A model generated the notes under the pieces. It did no database searches and was not told the DNA's origin. It was given only the letters and a program-made list of their open reading frames with translations. A program made the position numbers and the translations under genes. 52,345 bases of DNA from Pollutimonas bauzanensis_A (GTDB lineage: Bacteria > Pseudomonadota > Gammaproteobacteria > Burkholderiales > Burkholderiaceae_B). Positions 26,051 to 34,996 of this stretch are shown here, in pieces; the stretch's first letter is position 1; every line of letters begins with the position of its first letter. The stretch is taken from contig NZ_JBEBUX010000011.1 in assembly GCF_040393045.1 (NCBI RefSeq), positions 1 to 52,345 on the forward strand, given 5' to 3'.

Positions 26051-27075
26051 TGGAATAGCGCCCGTGCCAAGTGTTCGCGGTTGACCTGGCCCACTAAAGT
26101 GCCCGCGGCGTTAACAACAGGCAGGGGCCGATCGGCTTCGATGACGCGCCGCGCTATGTTTTCCAGAACATCAGTGTTCCTGATCACATGCTGCTCCCCA
26201 CCGAGATTAAAGTCGCCAGGTTTCGCCGGCACCATGATCTTCTGTGTCGAAATCAATTTGGCGCGTGGCGCGTACTGCACAAACTTTTTCACGTAGTCGT
26301 CCGCTGGCGTCATCAGCAGCTCTTCAGCAGTGCCGATTTGCGCCAGGCGGCCGTCCTTCATGATTGCAATGCGATTACCCAAGCGCACTGCCTCATCAAA
26401 ATCATGTGTTACGAACACAATGGTCTTGTTCAGTTTGGACTGCAAGCTCACAAACTCATCCTGCATCTCGCGACGGATCAGCGGATCGAGTGCCGAGAAC
26501 GGTTCATCCAGAAACCAGACATCGCATTCGCCAATAAGGCTGCGGGCAATACCGACGCGTTGCTGCTGGCCGCCCGACAATTCGCGTGGAAAGTTGTGCT
26601 CGCGCCCTTCGAGGCCAACGGTGGCGACCAATTCGCTCGCCTTGGCTAAACGATCGGCTTTCGGCACGTTCTGGATCTCTAACGGAAAAGCGATATTGTC
26701 CAAGACGGTACGATGCGGCAGCAGGCCAAAATGCTGGAACACCATGCCCATCTTGCGCCGACGAATGTCTGTCAGGCTACGGCGTGAAGCTTGTAATAGA
26801 TCGACACCGTCGAACAATACTTGACCAGCGTTGGGTTCGACCAACCGCGTGAGGCCGCGCACAAGGGTAGATTTCCCCGAGCCGCTCAGACCCATAATGA
26901 CCAGAATCTCGCCCGCATAGACGTCAAAACTGACATCGCGTACGGCCGCAATTAAACCAGCGGATGCTAGCGCAGCGTCGCTGGGATTGTGCTGATGTTT
27001 ATCGAGGAAACCGTGGCTGCCCTTGCCAAATAGCTGCCAAAGATTTTTACATGAAATTTTTACCGAATCGCTCAT
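26047..27075 (-). CDS. glycine betaine/proline ABC transporter ATPase (ProV-like)
   Basis: A 342-residue ATPase: Walker A GLSGSGKS at 62-69, signature LSGGQQQRVGIARSL, Walker B VWFLDEPFSALDP and switch THD. The C-terminal extension after about residue 265 is shorter than the tandem CBS domains of E. coli ProV (about 400 residues); a reduced CBS-like part can be seen (VLENIARRVIEADRPLPVV...LVGQVNREHLARAL), so osmotic regulation through CBS domains may be altered. Between ProX and the double permease in a three-gene unit; 4-bp overlap with the permease. Confidence 0.93.
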   Translation of the reverse strand: MSDSVKISCKNLWQLFGKGSHGFLDKHQHNPSDAALASAGLIAAVRDVSFDVYAGEILVIMGLSGSGKSTLVRGLTRLVEPNAGQVLFDGVDLLQASRRSLTDIRRRKMGMVFQHFGLLPHRTVLDNIAFPLEIQNVPKADRLAKASELVATVGLEGREHNFPRELSGGQQQRVGIARSLIGECDVWFLDEPFSALDPLIRREMQDEFVSLQSKLNKTIVFVTHDFDEAVRLGNRIAIMKDGRLAQIGTAEELLMTPADDYVKKFVQYAPRAKLISTQKIMVPAKPGDFNLGGEQHVIRNTDVLENIARRVIEADRPLPVVNAAGTLVGQVNREHLARALFQ

Positions 27076-27200
27076 AGCTTAACCTGTCAAATAAGTGCGC
27101 AAAAGCGCATTCACTTTCCGACGGGATCAGCGGCATTATTAAATCGGAGGCTGATTCAAGATAAAAACTATGCAGTGTCGGAAAAGTGTAAATATTGAAC

Positions 27201-27232
27201 TGGGATGTCGGGCATAAGGGCGCGACATCCCA
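27201..27232 (-). other. intercistronic stem-loop between proX-like and proV-like genes
   Basis: Perfect 10-bp arms TGGGATGTCG / CGACATCCCA with a 12-nt loop in the 205-bp spacer. Two smaller hairpins (CGTGAC/GTCACG at 27245-27268 and GCACC/GGTGC at 27270-27281) lie nearer the receptor stop codon. Such stems often protect the receptor mRNA or cause partial termination so that receptor exceeds ATPase and permease; no strong U-tract is present. Confidence 0.5.
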
Positions 27233-27280
27233 ACAGAAAGAGCTCGTGACCATATCAACATAGTCACGTGCACCCAGGTG

Positions 27281-28246
27281 CTAAGTAGCGCAATCAGGCA
27301 TCCAGGCGGTTACCTGTTTCTGATTCTTTTCAATCCACGCAGCGGCAGCGGCGTCATGCGTCATGCCATCAACGTCCGCTAACGCAGCGGCCTGGTCGAT
27401 CATCGGCCCTGTGAAGTCGATGTTCTTGACCAACTGATAAGCGCAAGCCCATTTCTTCTCAAAGCCAGACCATGCTGCCTTCTTCAAATAGCCACCCGTG
27501 GGTGAGCCGCAATCGTAGGTCTTGTCTGGGTTGGTACCCCATTTCGGATCTTCAGTGCAGGCTTTTTCGTGCTTTGGAAATTCAACGAATTTCCCCGGAA
27601 ATGCTGCACCCACCCAGTTAGGTGACCAGTTAAACAATACGATGGGTTCTTTGCGTGCGGCAGCTGACTTCAGTTCACCGAACAACGCCGCGGCGGAACC
27701 AGCATTAACCACGGTAAAGTTCAAATCCAACGCATCGATTTTTTCTTTATCGTGCTTGATCCAGTCAACCGGGCCGGCCAGATAACGCCCTTTAGGGGCC
27801 GTTTCTGGTGCCGCAAATTTAGCGGCGCATGCATTGAGCGCCTTCCAATCGGGCAGACCTGGGCAGATTTCTTCCATATAGTCTGGATACCACCAGTCTT
27901 CACGCGTCGTCGCGGTATGGCTGCCAAGATCGACCATGCGCCCTGCCTCGACTTCCTTCATGAAGCTATCGTGCATCGTGCCTTCCCAGACTTCCATCTG
28001 CAAATCCAGATCGCCTAAGCCCATTGCCGCAAACTGTCCCTGGCTGTCCGATGGCACGATTTTGGTCTCGTAGCCTATTTTTTCAAGCAACTGCTGCGCG
28101 ACGCGAGCGAGCACTTTCTGGCTCGACCAATTGTTGTCGACGATCTTGATCGGGTCGCTTGATTCCGGCGTGACCGCATAAGCGGGCGCACCGATTACGG
28201 CAGCGGCCAGCAGCATGCTGACGCCAAGTTGGTTACGTATTTTCAA
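27281..28246 (-). CDS. glycine betaine-type ABC substrate-binding protein (ProX/OpuAC family)
   Basis: A 321-residue periplasmic receptor of the OpuAC family. Family patterns: IKIVDNNWSSQKVLARVAQQ, DLDLQMEVWEGTMHDSF and FNWSPNWVGAAF, where the Trp and Tyr residues form the aromatic box that holds quaternary ammonium groups. I choose a TTG start at 28246 because GGAGGAAG lies 5 nt before it and the signal peptide then begins MKIRNQLGV and ends APAYA; the ATG five codons upstream has no ribosome site. First gene of the ProX-ProV-double ProW unit. Ligand could be glycine betaine, choline, carnitine or proline betaine. Confidence 0.88.
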   Translation of the reverse strand: MKIRNQLGVSMLLAAAVIGAPAYAVTPESSDPIKIVDNNWSSQKVLARVAQQLLEKIGYETKIVPSDSQGQFAAMGLGDLDLQMEVWEGTMHDSFMKEVEAGRMVDLGSHTATTREDWWYPDYMEEICPGLPDWKALNACAAKFAAPETAPKGRYLAGPVDWIKHDKEKIDALDLNFTVVNAGSAAALFGELKSAAARKEPIVLFNWSPNWVGAAFPGKFVEFPKHEKACTEDPKWGTNPDKTYDCGSPTGGYLKKAAWSGFEKKWACAYQLVKNIDFTGPMIDQAAALADVDGMTHDAAAAAWIEKNQKQVTAWMPDCAT

Positions 28247-28739
28247 TGGGACTTCCTCCATTTTGAAAGAGTGACAGGTCAGCTCATTTCATGGTTTTGA
28301 CAGATGCCCCATTCCTGCCAGCGACAAGGACGGGTCATCTATCAGGAGCGCGGTAACTTTGCGGTGCTGCGAAAGCAAGAATAGAAGCCAAACACACAAG
28401 CACAGCTCAGTTGGCGCGCACAATAGTAGAAGCATCGTTGGCAAACATATTGCCAACGCAGTAAAACCAAACGGTTCAGAATGCCGGATTTATTTCAGAC
28501 ACATCGAATGGCACTACTTTTCCAGCGCTACCCCTAACACAACTGTTTTATCGCCTAACGCGAATTCAACAGCCATGGATTACTCCGGGTACGTAGATGA
28601 ATTTGAAAAACTGCATTGCCGCGTACGCGGCGTTGGATCGGTTATTTAAACCATATTATTGATATGAAGCCATAAATACTACCAGAAATATGGCTTTCTT
28701 GCATGTTTAAACACCAACCAGCCGAATTTAACACCCCCT
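28247..28739. other. intergenic region upstream of the proX-like gene
   Basis: About 490 bp without a credible gene. Short open frames here lack ribosome sites and family patterns. It should hold the proX promoter on the minus strand; the one clear structure is the 23-bp inverted repeat at 28436-28458. The part next to 28740 is AT-rich with no evident terminator for the CNNM gene. Confidence 0.55.
28436..28458. promoter_or_regulatory. inverted repeat, candidate operator upstream of the betaine transporter
   Basis: Perfect 9-bp arms CGTTGGCAA / TTGCCAACG around 5 nt, about 190 bp upstream of the proX-like start. The form fits a dimeric regulator. No regulator gene adjoins it, so the binder is unknown. 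Confidence 0.45.
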
Positions 28740-30035
28740 CTACTTCGGAATCACGCGCTTTACAAGCAACTGATCGATACGGTAGTGGTCGACATCCACT
28801 ACCTCAAACTTCACGCCCGCATACTCCACGCTATCAGTCGGCTTGGGAACCTTACGCAGCATGAACATCATGAATCCTGCCGCGGTTTCGTAGTTCTCCT
28901 CTTCGGGAAGCTGCTCTATTCCCATGGCGCGTTTCAGGTCTTCAATAGGCGTGCTGCCATCGATCAGCCATGAGCCATCGTCACGCTCCAGAATCTGCTG
29001 ACTCTCATCAAGAGGACTGCCCCAGTTTCCCATCACGGTCACCATGATGTCGCTGAGCGTAATCACTCCTATCACCAAAGCGTATTCATTAATGACTACC
29101 GCAAAGGTTTCTTTTGATGCCCGAAACTTATCCAGCAATTCTGACAACTTCAATGTATCTGGGATGATCAATACTTTACGAAGACTGGCCTCATTGATTT
29201 GAAACGATGACTGTTTGTTCAACCAAAGAACAAGGATATCGCGAGTGTCCACATACCCAATCACATGGTCTATGACACCATCGCACACCGGAAATTTGGA
29301 ATAAGGATGCAGCGCTATCTTTTGGCGGATGCTTTCTTCTGGCTCGCTCAGGTTGATAAACACAACGCTGTCCCGATTGGTCATGCAAGACGACACCAGC
29401 CGCGACTCAAGCTCGAACACGTTTTCAATGAAGTGCTGCTCTTGCTGCTGCAATACACCCGCTTGCGCTCCGGCCTCGACAACCGCCGATATATCATCGA
29501 AAGTAATGTTGTCTTCCCGTGCCGTATTCACGTTAAACAGCCGGAACAGCAGATTTGCGACCAGATTCAAGACATACGAAAACGGCTTGCAAAGACGGAT
29601 AAACAGATTGACGGGATTGATCACGGCGACCGCAAAGCGCTCGGGAGCCATCATGGCCAGGCGCTTAGGCATAAGGTCGGAAAACAGCACAAACAGTAAG
29701 GTCACAAAAACAAACGACAGGACAAAACTGATTTGATCAGCCCAGGCTCCTGTATAGGCATAGCTTATCAAGCCAAGAAAATAAGGGCGAAACGTTGCTT
29801 CACCGAGAATACCGCCCAGAATAGCCACGGCATTAAGCCCGATTTGGGATGCGGCAAAAAAGCTGGCAGATTGCGCCTGTATTGCCATTACCTTCAGTGC
29901 TCGGTCGTCTCCGGCTTCCGCCATGAGCTTAAGCTTGATTTTCCGCGCCGCCGCAAAAGCGATTTCTGTCAAAGACAGGAAACCGGCTACCAGCACCAGT
30001 ATCACCAACCCCACAATACTCTGAGCTAAATTCAC
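28740..30035 (-). CDS. CNNM/CBS-domain membrane protein (hemolysin C/CorC family, YtfL-like)
   Basis: A 431-residue protein with an N-terminal CNNM (DUF21) membrane domain (about 1-190, starting LVILVLVAGFLSLTEIAFAA), a pair of CBS domains (about 210-340, with VIDHVIGYVDTRDILVLWL and SDIMVTVMG) and a C-terminal CorC/HlyC transporter-associated domain (about 350-428). Close in layout to E. coli YtfL/PaeA, linked to cation or polyamine efflux; older annotations say hemolysin. GTG start with AAGGATG upstream. Single gene, divergent from the phytase-like gene. Confidence 0.92.
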   Translation of the reverse strand: MNLAQSIVGLVILVLVAGFLSLTEIAFAAARKIKLKLMAEAGDDRALKVMAIQAQSASFFAASQIGLNAVAILGGILGEATFRPYFLGLISYAYTGAWADQISFVLSFVFVTLLFVLFSDLMPKRLAMMAPERFAVAVINPVNLFIRLCKPFSYVLNLVANLLFRLFNVNTAREDNITFDDISAVVEAGAQAGVLQQQEQHFIENVFELESRLVSSCMTNRDSVVFINLSEPEESIRQKIALHPYSKFPVCDGVIDHVIGYVDTRDILVLWLNKQSSFQINEASLRKVLIIPDTLKLSELLDKFRASKETFAVVINEYALVIGVITLSDIMVTVMGNWGSPLDESQQILERDDGSWLIDGSTPIEDLKRAMGIEQLPEEENYETAAGFMMFMLRKVPKPTDSVEYAGVKFEVVDVDHYRIDQLLVKRVIPK

Positions 30036-30223
30036 GCATCATCCTTCGGTAAGAATTGCTGACGGTCGACTTGGTCAAGCACTTCCGTAGCCGCCTCTTT
30101 GGGCGAACCGTTGTAAATGCTACAGAATACATCGGTTTCATACTGTACTGGGTTGAGTCATACCACCGTCATATTTGCTTCCTAGACTGTCTGCTTTCCC
30201 CTAGTCTTTCAAGGAAGTAAAAC

Positions 30224-31576
30224 ATGCAGTTGTTTCGTTTGTCGGTGTTAGCGGCGATACTAAGTTCGGTGTCAATGGCCGCGGTTGCTCAGCAAGGGCT
30301 CCCTGCTGTGCTCGAAGGGCACGCAGTGTTGCCAGCGCAAAGCACCATTGCTGCGCCCGATAACGCACCCGACGACTTGAAAATTTCCGGCAAATACACC
30401 ACGAAGAAACGGGTCGAAACCATGGGCTCGGTGATGGGCAAGTCGGCTGACCGTGACACTGGCGTGTCATTGCCAATTAAAGGACAGCCCTTGCAAGGTC
30501 ATTCTGGCATCAAGGTAATGCCCGACGGCAGCGTCTGGATCATTACGGATAACGGCTTTGGCAACAAGGCCAATTCCATGGATTCCATGCTGTATCTGAA
30601 TCAGTATGACATCGACTGGAAGACTGGTGAATTCAAGCCGAAGGCTACGATCTTTTTAAGCGATCCAGATAAAAAAGTGCCGTTTCGCATCGTTCACGAA
30701 GAATCTAAAGAACGTTACCTGACGGGCTCTGACCTTGATACTGAAAGCTTTCAGCCTATCGGCGACCATTTCTGGATAGGGGATGAGTTCGGCCCATATT
30801 TAATTAAAGTCGATAACAGCGGCAAGGTAGTCGCCTTCTTTGAAACCGAAGTGGATAGCAAAAAAATTCAGTCGCCTGACCACTATGCGATAGGGTCGCC
30901 AGGCGCTCCTGGCGAGACCTACAAAAATGTCAACTTGAAGCGCTCTAAGGGTTACGAGGGCATGGCTGCCTCGAAGGACGGCAAGTTTTTGTATCCGATG
31001 CTCGAGGGCGCGGTATGGGATGAGACCTCCAAGGGCGATGAGCAGGTCGATGGCAAATCAGTGCTGCGAGTGCTTGAGTTCAGCGTGGCCGATGAAAAAT
31101 GGACCGGCCGTTCCTGGTTTTACCCATTGGAAGACAAAGGCCATGCCATTGGCGACATTAATATGATTGATGCCACGACAGCTCTGGTTATCGAGCGCGA
31201 CAACGGCGAAGGCACGCCGGACAAGGCTTGTAAAGACGGTGCTGACACGAAGACTTGTTTTTCGAACCTGCCCAAGTTCAAGCGTATTTACAAGGTCGAG
31301 TTTTCTCCTGAAACAGCAGGCAAGCCTATGCGAAAAATCGCCTATATCGACTTGTTGAACATTCAGGATCCCAATAAGGTCGCACGCAAACCGTTGACGA
31401 ATGGCGTTTTGCAGTTCCCCTTCTTTACCATTGAAGATGTCGATATCGTCGATGGCGAACGGATAGTGGTCGGAAACGATAACAACTTCCCCTTCTCCAC
31501 CAGCCGCGACCCGAACAAACAGGATGATAACGAGCTTGTACTGCTAAACGTTAAACAGTTGCTTCAAGCCAAGTAA
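30224..31576 (+). CDS. secreted phytase-like esterase (PF13449 type)
   Basis: A 450-residue exported protein of the esterase-like activity of phytase family. Signal peptide residues 1-22 (cut after AAVAQ). The beta-propeller-like repeats include GHSGIKVMPDGSVWIITDNG, FWIGDEFGPYL and YEGMAASKDGKFLYPMLEG, the usual landmarks. Members are extracytoplasmic phosphoester hydrolases by inference; few have been studied. Ribosome site AAGGAAG. It is followed 66 bp later by a PhoX phosphatase gene on the same strand, with a weak terminator between them, so both may serve phosphate scavenging. Confidence 0.88.
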   Translation: MQLFRLSVLAAILSSVSMAAVAQQGLPAVLEGHAVLPAQSTIAAPDNAPDDLKISGKYTTKKRVETMGSVMGKSADRDTGVSLPIKGQPLQGHSGIKVMPDGSVWIITDNGFGNKANSMDSMLYLNQYDIDWKTGEFKPKATIFLSDPDKKVPFRIVHEESKERYLTGSDLDTESFQPIGDHFWIGDEFGPYLIKVDNSGKVVAFFETEVDSKKIQSPDHYAIGSPGAPGETYKNVNLKRSKGYEGMAASKDGKFLYPMLEGAVWDETSKGDEQVDGKSVLRVLEFSVADEKWTGRSWFYPLEDKGHAIGDINMIDATTALVIERDNGEGTPDKACKDGADTKTCFSNLPKFKRIYKVEFSPETAGKPMRKIAYIDLLNIQDPNKVARKPLTNGVLQFPFFTIEDVDIVDGERIVVGNDNNFPFSTSRDPNKQDDNELVLLNVKQLLQAK

Positions 31577-31591
31577 GCGAATACCACTGCG

Positions 31592-31620
31592 AGGCACCCA
31601 AAACTATGGGGGCCTTTCTT
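31592..31620 (+). terminator. imperfect intrinsic terminator after the phytase-like gene
   Basis: Stem AGGC-a-CCC / GGG-g-GCCT with one A/G mismatch and an 8-nt loop, followed by TTCTT. It lies between the stop of the phytase-like gene and the PhoX start, so it may reduce readthrough. Confidence 0.55.
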
Positions 31621-31642
31621 CGTCATAACATAGAGCCATTCG

Positions 31643-33589
31643 ATGAAAAAATATCACACTCTCGACTCCGAAGATCTTCCGACCAACACTTCGGAGAATG
31701 AACATTTCCAAGTTGTCGTCGACCGCGCATACAGCCGCCGTGGTTTCCTGAAGTCCGGTATCGGGCTGTCGGCCGCCGTATTCCTGGCAGGCCCGTTAGC
31801 TGCCTGTGCCAAAATCAACAACAACGACAGTGATAAACAACCCTCTTCCCTGCTTGGCTTCAGTGCCATTCCCATCTCCACCGACGACACAGTAAAGATC
31901 GCTGCAGGCTACACGGCCACCGTCTTCGCACCTTGGGGCACACCGCTATTCGCCGACGCCCCGGCGTGGAAAACCGATGGTAGCGATGATGCCGCAGCAC
32001 AGGCCCGCCAAGTTGGCGACAATCATGACGGAATTCATTTCTTCCCCATCAATGACAGCAGCACCGAAGGCTTGTTGGTGATGAACCACGAGTACACTAC
32101 AGCAGCAAAAGGCAACTACATATGGTTGTTTGGCGCTGACGGCAGCAAGCCGTGGACGGCAGAAAAAACAGCTAAGGCGATGAACGCTCACGGCGTCTCG
32201 GTCATTCACGTCGTGCGCAACAGCGGCGGAAAATGGGAGATCAAGCTGGATTCCCGCTACAACCGCCGCATTACTGCCTCGACAGAAATGGAACTGACTG
32301 GCCCCGCAGCAGCGAATGACCTGCTCAAGACCAAAGCGGATCCCACCGGCACCCGAGTGCTTGGCACGTTTAACAATTGCGGAAACGGCTGGACGCCCTG
32401 GCAGACCTACCTTGCCTGTGAGGAAAATTTCAACAATTACTTCGGCACTACCTCGGGCAAAGATTCCCGTAATGCCGCGCAAAAACGCTATGGCTTGGCC
32501 GCGAAAAGCACCGACTATCGCTGGGAAGAGTTCGTTGACCGGTTCGACTACGCCAAGGAACCCAACGAATCCAATCGCTTCGGCTGGATTGTCGAGATCG
32601 ACCCGTTTGATCCATTGTCCATGCCTAAAAAGCGCACAGCCCTTGGCCGCATCAAGCACGAAAATGCGGCTTACGCACTGTCGTCCGACAAGCGCATCGT
32701 CGTTTATATGGGCGACGACCAGCGCGACGACTATATTTACAAGTTCGTATCCGACGGCATTTATCAAGAAGGTGGCGACAACTCCGCACTGCTGGACGCT
32801 GGAAAGCTGTATGTCGCTAAATTCAATGATGGCAAGACGGACGGCGACTTCATGGGCGCCGGAGAATGGGTCGTGCTGGACAAGACAGCAAACGCCACAT
32901 TAGCTGCCGATGCCAGCTTTTCCAGCCAGGCTGAAGTCTTGATCAATACACGTCTGGCAGCGGATGCAGTGGGCGCTACCAAGATGGATCGGCCCGAGTG
33001 GGTAAGCGTTCACCCAACGAGCGGCGAAGTCTATGTGACCTTGACCAATAATGACAAGCGCACAACACCTGATGCAGCCAACCCGCGTGCGGCCAATATT
33101 TATGGGCAAATCGTGCGGTGGCGCGAAGCCGGCGGCGACGCTGCGGCAACAGCATTCGAATGGGACATCTTCGTACTTGCTGGCAACCCGGTTAAGTACA
33201 CCGATCGGGGCGATTTGAAGTCCGGCTCGGCAAACATTACCGCCGACAACACCTTCAACAGCCCCGACGGCCTGGCCTTCGATAAAGCAGGCCGTTTGTG
33301 GATTCAGACCGATGGCAAGTACAGCAATTCGGGTGAATATGAAGGCCAGGGCAACAACCAGATGCTATGTGCCGACCCCGCAAATAAAGAAATTCGCCGC
33401 TTCTTTGTCGGCCCCAAGGAATGCGAGGTCACCGGTATCACTTTCACACCCGATAGCAAGACCATGTTCATCAACATTCAGCATCCGGGCGAAGAAGGCA
33501 ACAGCCACTGGCCTGATGGCGACAATTCGGTGCCGCGCTCATCGACCATCATTATCACCAAGGATGATGGTGGCGTGATCGGGACTTAA
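31643..33589 (+). CDS. phoX: PhoX family alkaline phosphatase, Tat-exported
   Basis: A 648-residue PhoX (DUF839) phosphatase. The twin-arginine motif SRRGFLK (residues 31-37) precedes a hydrophobic stretch and an AACAK segment, so it is exported folded by Tat; Cys at about residue 55 could also be a lipobox cysteine (GPLAAC). Conserved PhoX patterns include LVMNHEYTT, NNCGNGWTPWQTYLACEENF and RPEWVSVHPTSGEVYVTLTNN, which hold Ca/Fe ligands. Role: release of phosphate from organic monoesters in the periplasm. Downstream neighbour is convergent. Strong family match, length typical (600-700). Confidence 0.94.
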   Translation: MKKYHTLDSEDLPTNTSENEHFQVVVDRAYSRRGFLKSGIGLSAAVFLAGPLAACAKINNNDSDKQPSSLLGFSAIPISTDDTVKIAAGYTATVFAPWGTPLFADAPAWKTDGSDDAAAQARQVGDNHDGIHFFPINDSSTEGLLVMNHEYTTAAKGNYIWLFGADGSKPWTAEKTAKAMNAHGVSVIHVVRNSGGKWEIKLDSRYNRRITASTEMELTGPAAANDLLKTKADPTGTRVLGTFNNCGNGWTPWQTYLACEENFNNYFGTTSGKDSRNAAQKRYGLAAKSTDYRWEEFVDRFDYAKEPNESNRFGWIVEIDPFDPLSMPKKRTALGRIKHENAAYALSSDKRIVVYMGDDQRDDYIYKFVSDGIYQEGGDNSALLDAGKLYVAKFNDGKTDGDFMGAGEWVVLDKTANATLAADASFSSQAEVLINTRLAADAVGATKMDRPEWVSVHPTSGEVYVTLTNNDKRTTPDAANPRAANIYGQIVRWREAGGDAAATAFEWDIFVLAGNPVKYTDRGDLKSGSANITADNTFNSPDGLAFDKAGRLWIQTDGKYSNSGEYEGQGNNQMLCADPANKEIRRFFVGPKECEVTGITFTPDSKTMFINIQHPGEEGNSHWPDGDNSVPRSSTIIITKDDGGVIGT

Positions 33590-33647
33590 AGGTATGTATC
33601 TGTAGACGGAATCAAATCCGTAACGTTGGCATCAATGAAGTAAAGCG

Positions 33648-34991
33648 CTACGCGGACGGGACACGCCTTTCCAGCCACAGCAAAGGCAGTCCCGCCAGCA
33701 AGACCGCCAGCCCCAGCAGCGCACCCACTCCCGCATACTGCACACTGGACCAGCACAAAGCCAGGCAACTTAAGGCAAACAGCGCGGGGGTCAGCGGATA
33801 CAAGGGAACGCGAAACGGTCGGTGCCGATCCTTATCGCGCTGGCGCAAGACCACCACCGCGCTGGCCGTCAGGAACATGAACAGCCAAAACACAGGTGCG
33901 GTGTAGGCCACCATGGCTTGCACCCCGCCGTTAGTCAGCGCGCCAAACAAGATCAATAGCAGCGTAATAACGCCTTGCAGCCAGAGCGCGCGTACCGGCG
34001 TCGCACCGCGTGCACTCCATGTGCCCAGACCACGCAATGCCGGCACGTCGCGCCCTAGCGCATAGTACATGCGCCCCCCAGTAAAAATACTGCCATTAAT
34101 GGTGCCCAGCGCGGTGCAACACACCAGCAGGCTTAACAACACGGCAGACCATGGCCCCGCGACCAGTCGCATTAAATCGGCTCCCACTGCATGGGTTGCC
34201 CGCAGGCCATCAAGCCCAAATATCCGTAAATAGGCAAGATTGACCAGGAGGTACACAACCGTAATCACGGCCGCCCCTATCAGGAGCACTTGGCTCATAT
34301 TTCGTTGTGGATTCCGTAGTTCACCAGAGAGATAGGCCGCTTCATTCCAGCCGCCGTAGGTCAGCAGCACGAACACCATTCCCATTCCCAACGATGCGGC
34401 CAGGCTGCCTGAGGGGGCTTGCCACGGTGTATCGGGGAGCACCGCAGCGGCACCGGTGCTTAACGTTAAACCAACCACACTGACAATAAGCAAGGCCGTA
34501 ATCGTCGCCCCGGTCAGTACCAGTTGCAGGCGCTTGGACCCGACGGTGCCCGCGATATTCAACAGCGTAAGCATGGCAACTGCCGAAGCGCCATGAAGCG
34601 CCGGACCATATGCGCCCAGCGACAACAATGTTTGTGCATAATCGCCGTAGATAAATGCTACGGCTGCAATAGCGCCCGTCTGGATTACCGTACCACGTGC
34701 CCATGCGAACAGCACGCCCACGGGCGCCCCCCAGGCTTTGACTAAAAAGTGATATTCACCACCTGAATCTGGATACGCGCAACCCAACTCAGCGTAGCAA
34801 AGCGCCCCCACCAGCATGATGGCACCTCCAGCCACCCACAATCCAAGGTATATGGGTATTGTGGCTGAGTGCTGCGCAACCAGCGGCGGAAAACCGAATA
34901 TACCTATTCCCACCACCACGCCCACCAGGACAGCGACGGCGTCCAGCACCGAAAGGCTATGGTGAACGTCGCCCTTCCTGGGTGAGGTCAT
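33648..34991 (-). CDS. APC superfamily amino acid permease
   Basis: A 447-residue transporter with about 12 membrane segments. The first helix holds VVVGIGIFGFPPLVA, the unwound GxGIF motif of APC proteins, followed by ALCYAELGCAYPDSGGEYHFL, which matches the AEL...P.SGG pattern of helix 3. Similar to yeast-like/LAT-type and YjeH-like exchangers; substrate not determinable. It starts 5 bp after the stop of the exported methyltransferase-like gene, so the two form a unit. No classic ribosome site except AAGGCG within the end of the upstream gene, suggesting coupling. Confidence 0.92.
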   Translation of the reverse strand: MTSPRKGDVHHSLSVLDAVAVLVGVVVGIGIFGFPPLVAQHSATIPIYLGLWVAGGAIMLVGALCYAELGCAYPDSGGEYHFLVKAWGAPVGVLFAWARGTVIQTGAIAAVAFIYGDYAQTLLSLGAYGPALHGASAVAMLTLLNIAGTVGSKRLQLVLTGATITALLIVSVVGLTLSTGAAAVLPDTPWQAPSGSLAASLGMGMVFVLLTYGGWNEAAYLSGELRNPQRNMSQVLLIGAAVITVVYLLVNLAYLRIFGLDGLRATHAVGADLMRLVAGPWSAVLLSLLVCCTALGTINGSIFTGGRMYYALGRDVPALRGLGTWSARGATPVRALWLQGVITLLLILFGALTNGGVQAMVAYTAPVFWLFMFLTASAVVVLRQRDKDRHRPFRVPLYPLTPALFALSCLALCWSSVQYAGVGALLGLAVLLAGLPLLWLERRVPSA

Positions 34992-34996
34992 AAGCG

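Noticed and set aside
28359..28649. A 96-codon frame in the gap upstream of proX
   Set aside because: No ribosome site, no signal or membrane pattern, and it spans the inverted repeat, so it is more likely regulatory DNA.
30166..30193. Pho-box-like halves (CCGTCAT and CTGTCTG) before the phytase-like gene
   Set aside because: Spacing is 21 rather than 11 or 22 nt and the intermediate half (GCTTCCT) does not match, so PhoB control is not supported by sequence.
31946..32767. A 273-codon open frame on the minus strand
   Set aside because: Antisense to phoX, which has clear domain motifs and a Tat signal; no ribosome site or family pattern in the antisense frame.
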